NCBI GenBank assembly: GCA_017442445.1
Contig: JAFRZS010000051.1
Span: 1 to 8,112, forward strand
Reading direction: 5' to 3'
Length of the DNA stretch: 8,112 bases
Origin: Clostridia bacterium
GTDB taxonomy: Bacteria > Bacillota > Clostridia > Oscillospirales > Acutalibacteraceae
Position numbers and translations under genes: made by a program. Below the pieces are notes generated by a model. That model was not told the DNA's origin. It did no database searches and saw only the letters and a list, made by a program, of their open reading frames with translations. Below are positions 1 through 6,635 of this stretch, in pieces; within the stretch, counting starts at the first letter, position 1; each line of letters opens with the position of its first letter.

Positions 1-698
1 CCAATTAATAAAAGTTTTGTATCAGGACATTCTTTTACCAGTTCTTTCAATACCTTTATTAAGAAAATATGGTTTTTGGGACTATCCATGCGCCCTACAT
101 GACCGAGTAACAGTTCGTCTTTCAAACCTAACTCTTCTCGGACAGTATTTCTTATATTTTCGTTAAAGCTGAACTTTTGTGCATCAATTGAATTCTTGAA
201 TACTTCGAAGTTTGCTTTGCCGTAAAGCCATTCACCTGCACCCTTACTACAAGCATATCTGTGAGTGGTCTGTTTATTGATTTTTGCTCGGCAATAATCA
301 ATAAACATCACTCTGATTTTATTTCTTCTACTCCTGAGATTTGTCGTATGTGAATGCGCTATTCTTACAGGTATCCCACATTTTTTAGCAGTTTTTAAAA
401 CGAGATAACTCCACGCATTGAGATGAGAATGGACAACTTTGTACTCAGGATGAGCTTTGAAAAATTTTCTTAACTCTTTACAATACTGAGAAATTTTTGT
501 AGGAGTTATGGGCATTATTCTGTGAATTTTTCCGCCCATTTCCTTAATTTCTTTTTCGTAATAAAACTCAAAATCCCTGTGTGCTAAAAAATCAAACTGC
601 ACCTTTTCCTTGTCTATGTTACGGTAAAGATTCATAAGCAACGATTCAATGCCGCCCATGTCCATAGTTGTGACTACCTGCAAAATTCTTATAGGCAT
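1..698 (-). CDS. EpsF-like GT4 glycosyltransferase, N-terminal part (gene runs off the left edge)
   Basis: The frame from the ATG at 698 is open to the window edge and encodes 232 residues plus part of a codon. The protein starts MPIRILQVVTTMDMGGIESL. This opening, followed by KVVHSHLN (87-94), VRIAHSHT (111-118), HRYACSKGAGEWLYG (146-160), an IDAQKF stretch (171-176) and GHVGRMDSPKNHIFL (199-213), is the EpsF-like pattern of GT4 glycosyltransferases found in Firmicute capsule and exopolysaccharide loci. About the first 60% of a roughly 370-residue protein is present; the EX7E catalytic motif should lie beyond the edge. The start is clear: AGGAG, 8 bases upstream, overlaps the epimerase TAG stop. 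It is expected to add a later sugar to the repeat unit on the cytoplasmic face of the membrane. Donor and linkage cannot be read from the sequence. No stop or frameshift is seen in the part present. Confidence 0.9.
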   Translation of the reverse strand, partial: MPIRILQVVTTMDMGGIESLLMNLYRNIDKEKVQFDFLAHRDFEFYYEKEIKEMGGKIHRIMPITPTKISQYCKELRKFFKAHPEYKVVHSHLNAWSYLVLKTAKKCGIPVRIAHSHTTNLRSRRNKIRVMFIDYCRAKINKQTTHRYACSKGAGEWLYGKANFEVFKNSIDAQKFSFNENIRNTVREELGLKDELLLGHVGRMDSPKNHIFLIKVLKELVKECPDTKLLLI

Positions 699-706
699 TT
701 TTTCAT

Positions 707-712
707 CTCCTA
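707..712 (-). promoter_or_regulatory. Ribosome site overlapping the epimerase stop, for the EpsF-like gene
   Basis: The minus strand reads TAGGAG at 712-707: the epimerase TAG stop runs into GGAG, followed by 8 bases and the ATG at 698. An ATG at 706 is out of frame and meets a stop after five codons, so 698 is the start. Confidence 0.7.
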
Positions 713-1684
713 TAAATTTTCTTTATACCACTCTATTGCTAATTTGATTCCGTCGGCGAAGCTGAACAGAGGTTCGTAATTTATTTTTTCCTTTGCTTTT
801 GAAACATCAGCGTTTGAGTGCTTGATATCTCCTGCTCTGTCAGGGCCGAAATTGGGTTCGATATCTTTGCCGAGTGCTTTTGTTAAGGTATAATAAATAT
901 CAATAAGATATTCTCTTCCGCCGTATGCGACATTATATACATCACCTGCTGATGATTCAGGTGCCGCACAGGCTTTTAAGTTTGCATCAATTACGTTTTC
1001 TATGTATGTAAAGTCTCTTGACTGCTTACCGTCACCGTTGATTGTCGGTACTTCGTCATTGAGAAGCATTTTTATAAATTTCGGGATTACAGCTGCATAA
1101 GCGCCGTTGGGGTCCTGTCTGCGACCGAAAACATTGAAATATCTGAGGCCGTATGTGTCAAGACCGTAAAGCTTTTTATAAAGCTTTGCGTATTCTTCAT
1201 CCACTCTTTTTGTGAGTGCGTAGGGAGAAAGGAGATTTCCTTCCTGGCCCTCTTTCTTGGGAAGTACGGGATGGTCACCGTAAACTGATGAGCTTGAAGC
1301 ATATACAAATTTCTTTACACCCTTCTGTCTTGCAGCTTCGAGCATATTCAGTGTGCCCTTGATGTTTACCTCTTCGTAATACAAAGGCATTTCTATACTT
1401 CTCGGAACGCTTCCCCATGCTGCCTGATTGAGAACATAATCTGCACCGTCACAAGCGTTCATACAAGTTTCAAGATCTTTGATGTCGCCTTTGATAAATG
1501 TATAATTGGGATTATCAATAAACAAATCAACATTAGCCTGCTTGCCTGTTGAAAGGTTATCAAGGCATCTTACTTTATATCCCATTGAGAGTATGGCTTC
1601 GCACAGATTTGAACCAATAAATCCTGCTCCGCCTGTTACAAGAAATACTGAATTTTCGGGGAATTTTAAATCCTTATAGCTCAT
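710..1684 (-). CDS. UDP-N-acetylglucosamine 4-epimerase (WbpP/TviC-like)
   Basis: A 324-residue extended SDR that interconverts UDP-GlcNAc and UDP-GalNAc, or the matching uronic acids. NAD binding uses TGGAGFIG (17-24). The active site has the Ser cluster 130-133 (YASSSSVYGD), Tyr155 and Lys159 (SPYALTKR). The segments LNQAAWGSVPRSIEMP, RYFNVFGRRQDPNGAYAAVI and INGDGKQSRDFTYI are characteristic of the WbpP group. In WbpP a serine (Ser306) at the substrate gate favours N-acetylated sugars; the equivalent here appears to be Ser290 in DIKHSNAD, whereas E. coli GalE has a bulky Tyr. Length and start are normal, with AAGGAG 8 bases before the ATG. The neighbouring WbpO/TviB-like dehydrogenase is the usual partner of this enzyme, and together they should supply a GalNAcA donor. 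A pure UDP-glucose 4-epimerase is less likely. The TAG stop overlaps the ribosome site of the next gene. Confidence 0.93.
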   Translation of the reverse strand: MSYKDLKFPENSVFLVTGGAGFIGSNLCEAILSMGYKVRCLDNLSTGKQANVDLFIDNPNYTFIKGDIKDLETCMNACDGADYVLNQAAWGSVPRSIEMPLYYEEVNIKGTLNMLEAARQKGVKKFVYASSSSVYGDHPVLPKKEGQEGNLLSPYALTKRVDEEYAKLYKKLYGLDTYGLRYFNVFGRRQDPNGAYAAVIPKFIKMLLNDEVPTINGDGKQSRDFTYIENVIDANLKACAAPESSAGDVYNVAYGGREYLIDIYYTLTKALGKDIEPNFGPDRAGDIKHSNADVSKAKEKINYEPLFSFADGIKLAIEWYKENL

Positions 1685-1699
1685 CTGAATCTCTCCTTC

Positions 1700-3013
1700 T
1701 TATAATCGCCAATAAATATAATCATCGCCTGAATATTCATTTTTATCCAGGACACCTTTTATATCAAACAAAACTTTTTTCTTGTTGCCTGATTTAAACA
1801 GTTTGTCAATCTGTTCTTTTGTCATTGATTTCAGCTCATCATGACCTACTGCAAGGACAACAACATCAACATCGGCAATATCGTCAACCTCGCAAAAGCT
1901 GATTTTATATTCTCTGTAAGCTTCTTCCTTATCTGCAACAGGGTCTGCAATATACGGAACAATTGAATATTCCTTCAATTCATTTATGATGTCAATGACC
2001 TTAGTATTTCGTGTGTCAGGGCAGTTTTCTTTGAAAGTAAGTCCTAAAATTGCAACCTTTGCATTTTTGACGGGAATATCTGCAGAAATCATTTTCTTGA
2101 CTAAACATTCAACTATATATCTGCCCATATCATCATTTATTCTTCTTCCGGAAAGAATGATCTGTGAATGATATCCGACTTCTTCAGCCTTGTATGTGAG
2201 ATAATAAGGGTCAACGCCGATACAGTGACCTCCAACTAAACCGGGAGTGAATTTCAGGAAATTCCATTTTGTTCCTGCTGCTTCTAAAACCGCCTTTGTG
2301 TCAATATTCAGCTTTTCAAAAATTATTGAAAGCTCGTTCATAAAAGCGATATTGATATCTCTCTGGCTGTTTTCAATAACCTTTGCAGCCTCTGCAACCA
2401 TAATACTTTCTGCTCTGTGTACACCTGCATTTACAACGATTTCATAAATCTTTGCGACTTCTTCAAGTGTTTCTGCATCCATACCTGAAACGATTTTTTT
2501 GATTGTTTCAAGACGGTGAACCTTGTCACCGGGGTTTATTCTTTCGGGTGAATATCCGACTTTGAAGTCAACTCCGCATTTAAGCCCTGATGTTTTTTCA
2601 AGAATCGGCACACATATATCCTCTGTTACACCGGGATATACGGTTGATTCGTAAACTACAATTGAGCCCTTTGTAAGATTTCTGCCCAAGACTTCACTTG
2701 CACCCTCAACAGGTCGTAAATCGGGTGTATGGTCGCGTCTTACGGGAGTAGGTACGGCAACTATATGGAATTTAGCTTCTCTGAGCTTTGCTTCATCACT
2801 TGTAAATTCTACGGAGCATTCCGAAATAGCCTTATTGCCGACTTCTCTTGTCGGGTCAACACCTTTTTTGTAAAGGTCAACTTTTTCCTTGTTTATATCG
2901 AATCCGATAACCTTTACTTTCTTTGAAAAAGAAACAGCAATCGGCATTCCTACATAACCGAGACCGATAAGAGAAATTTTTTCTTCTCCGTTTATAATTT
3001 TATCGTAAAGCAT
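1700..3013 (-). CDS. UDP-N-acetylhexosamine 6-dehydrogenase (WbpO/TviB-like)
   Basis: Oxidises C6 of a UDP-HexNAc to the uronic acid in two NAD-dependent steps. Taken from the ATG at 3013 it is 437 residues, normal for the family. The NAD motif GLGYVGMP is at 17-24, then ESTVYPGVTE (122-131), SPERINPG (155-162), Lys211 and Asn215 in KVIENSQRDIN, and the catalytic Cys264 in GGHCIGVDPYYL. GLTFKENCPDTRNTKV (324-339) belongs to the UDP-binding C-terminal domain. These motifs match WbpO and TviB more closely than UDP-glucose dehydrogenases. The adjacent WbpP/TviC-like epimerase supports UDP-GalNAcA as the pair's product, with UDP-GlcNAcA also possible. The reading frame opens at a GTG at 3022, but that codon sits inside the AAGGGTG ribosome site for the ATG at 3013, so the ATG is preferred. 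It begins 17 bases after the GT4 stop and ends 15 bases before the epimerase ATG. Confidence 0.93.
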   Translation of the reverse strand: MLYDKIINGEEKISLIGLGYVGMPIAVSFSKKVKVIGFDINKEKVDLYKKGVDPTREVGNKAISECSVEFTSDEAKLREAKFHIVAVPTPVRRDHTPDLRPVEGASEVLGRNLTKGSIVVYESTVYPGVTEDICVPILEKTSGLKCGVDFKVGYSPERINPGDKVHRLETIKKIVSGMDAETLEEVAKIYEIVVNAGVHRAESIMVAEAAKVIENSQRDINIAFMNELSIIFEKLNIDTKAVLEAAGTKWNFLKFTPGLVGGHCIGVDPYYLTYKAEEVGYHSQIILSGRRINDDMGRYIVECLVKKMISADIPVKNAKVAILGLTFKENCPDTRNTKVIDIINELKEYSIVPYIADPVADKEEAYREYKISFCEVDDIADVDVVVLAVGHDELKSMTKEQIDKLFKSGNKKKVLFDIKGVLDKNEYSGDDYIYWRL

Positions 3014-3019
3014 ATAAAT

Positions 3020-3026
3020 CACCCTT
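3020..3026 (-). promoter_or_regulatory. Ribosome binding site that fixes the 6-dehydrogenase start at 3013
   Basis: On the minus strand the sequence reads AAGGGTGATTTATATG. AAGGG (3026-3022) is 8 bases before the ATG at 3013. The alternative GTG start at 3022 lies within this site and has only A/T-rich sequence upstream with no purine-rich element, so the three extra residues it would add (Met-Ile-Tyr) are probably not translated. Confidence 0.75.
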
Positions 3027-3030
3027 AATA

Positions 3031-4134
3031 TTATTTTAATACAGAATCAATCTGTTTCATATATTCGTTAACAACGATATTTCTGTCAAATTCATTCTCC
3101 ATCTTCTTACGAGCATTTTTACCCATTTGTTCTCTTTTATCCGCGGAAATTTCAAGGAAATTCAAAAGTGCCTGAGTCAGACTTTCAACACTTTTAACAT
3201 CAAATAAAAATCCTGTTTCACCGTGTTCAATTGATTCAAGACAGCCATGTATATTTGAAGCCATACAAGGTCTGCCGGCTGATGAAGCTTCCAATATGAC
3301 ATTTGCCATACCCTCGTGATACGAAGGATGTACAAGACAGTGGCACTGTGATACAACCTCATATACTTCTTCCTGTGAAAGAGTACCATGAAAAATTACG
3401 GGATAATTTTCCTGCATATACTCAATTTTCGCTTTGTATTCATCATCTTCGAACCATCCGATTACGTGAAACTCTGCTTTATCGGTTTTTGCTGTAACAT
3501 TTTTAACAGCTTCAAAAAACTCATCAAAGCCCTTATCTTTTCTGAGTCTTGATACAAAAACAAACTTTGTTTTATCTTCAATTTCGGGATAGGGCTTATA
3601 CTGGTATTTTGATATATTTACACCTGAACCGGGTAAAAGACAGATATTATCTGCAACTATACCCATTTCTCTGTATACTCTTAAATTTTCTGTGTTTTGA
3701 AAAAAAACACAGCTTGAATTTTTAAATGCCATTTTCTGCAGTTTGCAGGTGACATTTTTAAGGAGACCTTCCTTCTGGAAAACTCTGCCTACACCTGTAA
3801 CTGTATTCATATAAGGAACTTTGTTGATTTTACAAGCAAAGCTTCCGTAGATATTCTGCTTCTGAGTATAAGTTAAAACTATATCAGGTTTTATTTTTTT
3901 TATGAGTTTTAAATATCTTCCGAGTACTAAAACCTCCTCAAGAGGATTCGTACCCGCTCTGGTAACGCTTATTGTCGCAAGTTTACAACCCATTTCTACA
4001 AAAACTTTTGCTCTCTCTGCTTCGGGGACTGAAACTATTACTTCGTGACCTGCTTCTACCAAAGCCTTTAAAAATTCGCGTCTGAAATTATATATTGTTG
4101 CTTCGTCGTTGGCTAAAATAAGTACCCTGCTCAT
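3031..4134 (-). CDS. GT4-family glycosyltransferase, PglA-like
   Basis: A 367-residue retaining glycosyltransferase of GT-B fold and normal length that should add the second or a later sugar to the lipid-linked glycan on the cytoplasmic face of the membrane. The N-terminal domain runs to about residue 175 and includes PDIVLTYTQKQNIYGSFACK (83-102) and TVTGVGRVF (111-119). The C-terminal nucleotide-sugar domain contains VSRLRKDKGFDEF (194-206), HGTL (249-252) and the EX7E motif Glu274-Glu282 in HEGMANVILEA. The TVTG segment and overall look resemble PglA, which transfers GalNAc to a bacillosamine primer, and WbpP-type UDP-GalNAc supply is encoded downstream. The exact donor and linkage are not proven. 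The ATG overlaps the preceding stop by 4 bases and has GGAGGAG at an 8-base spacing, so strong coupled translation is expected. Two 8-base homopolymer runs lie inside the gene, with the reading frame intact. Confidence 0.9.
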   Translation of the reverse strand: MSRVLILANDEATIYNFRREFLKALVEAGHEVIVSVPEAERAKVFVEMGCKLATISVTRAGTNPLEEVLVLGRYLKLIKKIKPDIVLTYTQKQNIYGSFACKINKVPYMNTVTGVGRVFQKEGLLKNVTCKLQKMAFKNSSCVFFQNTENLRVYREMGIVADNICLLPGSGVNISKYQYKPYPEIEDKTKFVFVSRLRKDKGFDEFFEAVKNVTAKTDKAEFHVIGWFEDDEYKAKIEYMQENYPVIFHGTLSQEEVYEVVSQCHCLVHPSYHEGMANVILEASSAGRPCMASNIHGCLESIEHGETGFLFDVKSVESLTQALLNFLEISADKREQMGKNARKKMENEFDRNIVVNEYMKQIDSVLK

Positions 4135-5048
4135 TTAAGATACTCCTCCACTTTCGAAGCAATTTTTTCTGCACTGAGACCATAGTAATCACGGAGATAT
4201 TTCTGCGAACCTACAATGCATGAATATGTATCATTAAGTCCTATTTTAATCTGAATTGCATTGTGTCTGAATTCTGATAAAACCTCTGCAACAGCACCGG
4301 AAAAACCGCCGATTACATTATGCTCTTCAACTGTTACAATGTAATCGAAATTGTTTGCACATTCAACGATTGTTTCTCTGTCAATAGGCTTAACAGTCGG
4401 GAAGGTATAAAGTGCAGGATTGATTCCTTTTTTCTCAAGTATTTCACAAGCATCCTGTGCTTCGTCAAAAATACCGCCTGTTGAGAAAATTGCAACTTTT
4501 TCGCCGTCTTTAATCTTTATTGCTTTACCGATTTTAAAATCGGGTGTAGTGTCATGTATGCGTTTTTCCCCGCCTCTGCCGAGACGAAGATAGCAAGTAC
4601 CTTGCTGTTCGTAAATAGCTTTTGTTGCACACTCAGCTTCTACAAGGTCACCGGGTGCCATAACAGTAACATCGGGCAAAGCTCTCATCATAGCGATGTC
4701 TTCCGTTGCATGATGACTCATACCCAATGAACCGTAAACAAAGCCACCGCCTACGCAAACTACCTTAACATTTGCATCATGATATGCGCAGTCATTCCTT
4801 ATCTGTTCAATGCAACGCAAAGTCGGGAAATTGCCGATAGAATAGGTATAAACAATCTTACCCTCACGTGCCATACCTGCAGCAACGCCTGTCATATTCT
4901 GTTCGGCGATACCTACATTAGTAATCTGTTCGGGTAAGTTTTCAAAAAACGGACGAAGTACGCCAAAGCCCAGATCACCCGTTACAATATGAACATTTTT
5001 ATCTTTTTTAGCTATTTCAAATAATGTTTTTACAAACGTATCTCTCAT
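4131..5048 (-). CDS. Split transketolase, C-terminal subunit with altered substrate-binding residues
   Basis: A 305-residue subunit carrying the pyrimidine-binding and C-terminal domains of transketolase, acting in the cytoplasm with the 5060-5872 product. The catalytic ThDP-activating glutamate is Glu49 (VGIAEQNM). Arg2, Arg158 and His112 align with E. coli Arg358, Arg520 and His473. By contrast the positions of Ser385, His461 and Asp469, which contact sugar phosphate or acceptor hydroxyls, are Gly29, Gly100 and Leu108, and Phe434 is replaced by Ile71. The region around YSIGNFPTLRCIEQIRN and GSLGMSHHATED therefore looks like a distinct subfamily rather than a housekeeping enzyme. The start has AAGGGG overlapping the stop of the preceding subunit, 7 bases before the ATG. 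The end overlaps the next glycosyltransferase start as ATGA. It is definitely a transketolase-family protein; the alignment was made by eye from memory, and an altered acceptor is an inference. Confidence 0.92.
   Translation of the reverse strand: MRDTFVKTLFEIAKKDKNVHIVTGDLGFGVLRPFFENLPEQITNVGIAEQNMTGVAAGMAREGKIVYTYSIGNFPTLRCIEQIRNDCAYHDANVKVVCVGGGFVYGSLGMSHHATEDIAMMRALPDVTVMAPGDLVEAECATKAIYEQQGTCYLRLGRGGEKRIHDTTPDFKIGKAIKIKDGEKVAIFSTGGIFDEAQDACEILEKKGINPALYTFPTVKPIDRETIVECANNFDYIVTVEEHNVIGGFSGAVAEVLSEFRHNAIQIKIGLNDTYSCIVGSQKYLRDYYGLSAEKIASKVEEYLK
4132..4149 (-). promoter_or_regulatory. Strong ribosome binding site and ATGA stop/start overlap for the GT4 gene
   Basis: GGAGGAG at 4149-4143, inside the last codons of the transketolase C-terminal subunit, is followed by an 8-base spacer and the ATG at 4134. 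The TGA stop of the upstream gene shares bases with this ATG (ATGA, 4134-4131). This arrangement favours translational coupling between the transketolase and the glycosyltransferase. Confidence 0.8.
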
Positions 5049-5053
5049 CTTGA

Positions 5054-5062
5054 CACCCCTTA
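5054..5062 (-). promoter_or_regulatory. Stop codon fused to the ribosome site of the transketolase C-terminal subunit
   Basis: The minus strand reads TAAGGGGTG: the TAA stop of the N-terminal subunit (5062-5060) supplies the AA of the AAGGGG site that serves the ATG at 5048, with 7 bases between GGGG and ATG. This compact layout fits stoichiometric expression of the two subunits. Confidence 0.7.
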
Positions 5063-5872
5063 TACTCTCTGTGCTTCCAACTCTGCAACCGCCGCATCAT
5101 ATTCTTCACCCTGCGGAGTGCGGTAATGCCATAAGATATCATTTTCCATAAAGGAAATTCCCTTGCCCTTTGTTGTATTTGCGATTACAACGGTAGGTGA
5201 ACCTTTATGTTCCTTTGCCTGATTATATGCAGCCTTCAGTTCATCGTGGTTATGACCGTCAATGTCAATAACATTCCAGCCGAAAGCCTTCCACTTATCA
5301 GCAAGTGAATGTAATTTCAAAGTGTTTTCACAGAAATCAAGACTCTGCATCTTATTGTAGTCAATTGTTAAAATAAGGTTATCAAGTTCAAAATGATTAG
5401 CCATCAGAGCTGCTTCCCACATTGAGCCCTCGTCACACTCACCGTCACCGCAGACAACAAAAATTTTGTGAGTTTTGTTGTCCATTTTTGCAGCATAAGC
5501 CATGCCTGCCGCAACGGGAAGTCCGTGACCTAATGAACCTGTTGAGAATTCAACACCCGGTACGCCCTTATGTGAAACATGGCCTGAGAGTCTGCTTCCG
5601 TCAGCATAATGAGTCTTTAATTCTTCAATATCGAAAAAACCGGTTTCAGCCAGAGCCGCATATACTGCAGCACCGGCGTGACCTTTACTTAATATAAACC
5701 TGTCTCTGTTTTCCATTTTCGGCTTTTCAGGATCAACATTCATAACACCGTTATATAAAACTGCAACGATATCTGCTACCGACAAAATAGCTGCAATATG
5801 TGAACCTCTTGAAATGTGTGTCATTTCAACACCGTGCCGTCTTATCTTCCATGCTAACTGTTCGCTTGTCAT
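5060..5872 (-). CDS. Split transketolase, N-terminal (ThDP pyrophosphate-binding) subunit
   Basis: A 270-residue subunit that should bind the diphosphate end of thiamine diphosphate and form the active enzyme with the product of the next gene. The GDG (142-144) to Asn173 motif binds the Mg-ThDP diphosphate. Hand alignment to E. coli transketolase finds counterparts of His26 (His25), His66 (His65, in ILSKGHA), His100 (His98), the GPLG loop (GSLG, 112-115) and His261 (His249, in LWHYRTP), so this half looks catalytically intact. The length is normal for split transketolases. AGAGG lies 10 bases before the ATG. The gene begins 32 bases after the sugar transferase stop, the largest gap in the window, and its stop codon is fused to the ribosome site of the C-terminal subunit. 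Automated tools may name such proteins apulose-4-phosphate transketolase subunit A. The surrounding glycan genes argue for a biosynthetic role instead. Paired function is close to certain; the substrate is unknown. Confidence 0.93.
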   Translation of the reverse strand: MTSEQLAWKIRRHGVEMTHISRGSHIAAILSVADIVAVLYNGVMNVDPEKPKMENRDRFILSKGHAGAAVYAALAETGFFDIEELKTHYADGSRLSGHVSHKGVPGVEFSTGSLGHGLPVAAGMAYAAKMDNKTHKIFVVCGDGECDEGSMWEAALMANHFELDNLILTIDYNKMQSLDFCENTLKLHSLADKWKAFGWNVIDIDGHNHDELKAAYNQAKEHKGSPTVVIANTTKGKGISFMENDILWHYRTPQGEEYDAAVAELEAQRV

Positions 5873-5904
5873 AACAAAAGTTCCTCTCTTTCCATTTTTT
5901 CAGA

Positions 5905-6630
5905 TTATGCTTTTAAAAGTTCCTCTTTAACAACAAGTATCTCTTTAGCATATTGCTCCACCATAGGCTCAATTTCCTTCGGAAGCTTTTCTGAACGCGA
6001 AATAACCTTATATACTGTCCAGAATATAATTTTGAAATATGAACCCAATGAATTATGTTCTACATGATATAACTGAAGCTTTAATTTAAGCGGTCTGATA
6101 AGTTTTACATAAACATCGTCGGGGTTAATTTTGTCACCTAATTCACCCAAAATCTCATACTGTTTGAAGTTAGCCATTGATGCCCAGTCTGTAATACCGG
6201 GGCGCATTGTAAGTATGACTTCTTCTTCCTCTGTGTACATATCAACAAAGCACTGAACCTCAGGTCTGGGACCTACAAAGCTCATGTCGCCTTTTAAAAC
6301 ATTGATAAACTGCGGTAATTCGTCAATCTTTGACTTACGTAAGAAATGACCGACTCTTGTAACTCTGTTGTCATTATCCATTACATTTACTGCACCTATC
6401 TGTGCAGCATTGGGTACCATTGAACGGAATTTATACATTTTGAAAGGCTTTCCGTCCTTGCCGATTCTTTCGCCTTTATAAAATACTCCGCCGGGGCTGT
6501 CTATCGCAATAACTATTGCCATTACCAAAAAAATCGGTGATGTCAAAATCAATCCTATAAGGCTGAAAACAATGTCAAAAAAACGCTGCATAATATTTCG
6601 GATGCCCGGAGCATCCTTCCCCACTTTCAT
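5905..6630 (-). CDS. Small (PglC-like) polyprenyl-phosphate sugar-1-phosphate transferase, initiating enzyme
   Basis: A 241-residue bacterial sugar transferase that moves a sugar-1-phosphate from a UDP-sugar to undecaprenyl phosphate at the inner face of the membrane, the first committed step of glycan assembly. It has only the catalytic core, without the four-helix N-terminal domain of WcaJ/WbaP. The single hydrophobic segment is at about 18-43 with Ser31-Pro32, which matches the helix-breaking Ser-Pro of the re-entrant helix in PglC. GERIGKDGKPFKMYKFRSM is at 53-71, the catalytic Asp103-Glu104 dyad is in KIDELPQFINVLKGDMS, and FVGPRPE is at 118-124. The RPGITDW segment has Asp where many relatives have Gly. 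The start at 6630 follows the SDR stop by 5 bases, with GGAG 16 bases upstream, a poor spacing, so coupling to SDR translation is likely. Met14 (6591) is an alternative start; it would leave five residues before the core Asp. The sugar used cannot be read from the sequence. Confidence 0.92.
   Translation of the reverse strand: MKVGKDAPGIRNIMQRFFDIVFSLIGLILTSPIFLVMAIVIAIDSPGGVFYKGERIGKDGKPFKMYKFRSMVPNAAQIGAVNVMDNDNRVTRVGHFLRKSKIDELPQFINVLKGDMSFVGPRPEVQCFVDMYTEEEEVILTMRPGITDWASMANFKQYEILGELGDKINPDDVYVKLIRPLKLKLQLYHVEHNSLGSYFKIIFWTVYKVISRSEKLPKEIEPMVEQYAKEILVVKEELLKA
6600..6616 (-). other. Short GC-rich hairpin inside the start region of the sugar transferase gene
   Basis: A perfect 6-bp inverted repeat, GGATGC and GCATCC, is separated by a 5-base loop. 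It covers codons 5-10 of the sugar transferase read from 6630 and lies just upstream of the alternative ATG at 6591. It would occupy the place where a ribosome site for 6591 should be, which slightly favours the 6630 start. It has no following T-run and is not a terminator. A regulatory role is unproven. Confidence 0.35.
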
Positions 6631-6635
6631 TTAAA

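Noticed and set aside
1168..1187. AAAGCTTT repeated around TTAT, able to form a hairpin
   Set aside because: It is explained by a Lys-Leu-Tyr repeat in the epimerase (KLYKKLYG) and lacks any terminator-like context.
1087..1308. Minus-strand alternative frame of 73 codons within the epimerase
   Set aside because: It overlaps completely with the epimerase frame, which carries the YxxxK and NAD motifs. It shows no ribosome site or domain of its own.
3177..3389. Minus-strand alternative frame of 70 codons within the PglA-like gene
   Set aside because: It lies over the EX7E region of the GT4 frame; the product has no recognisable feature.
5422..5697. Plus-strand open frame of 91 codons inside the transketolase N subunit
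   Set aside because: It is the shadow of the GDG region on the opposite strand; the His/Arg/Gln-rich product shows no domain.
4131..5872. Reading the split transketolase as apulose-4-phosphate transketolase (AptA/AptB) for apiose use
   Set aside because: No apiose isomerase, kinase or transporter genes are nearby, all neighbours are glycan-assembly genes, and the phosphate-binding Ser and His positions are changed.
5873..5904. The largest intergenic gap, examined for a promoter or terminator
   Set aside because: Only 32 bases long, it holds a ribosome site and an A-rich stretch on the coding strand; no hairpin and no -35/-10 pair is visible.
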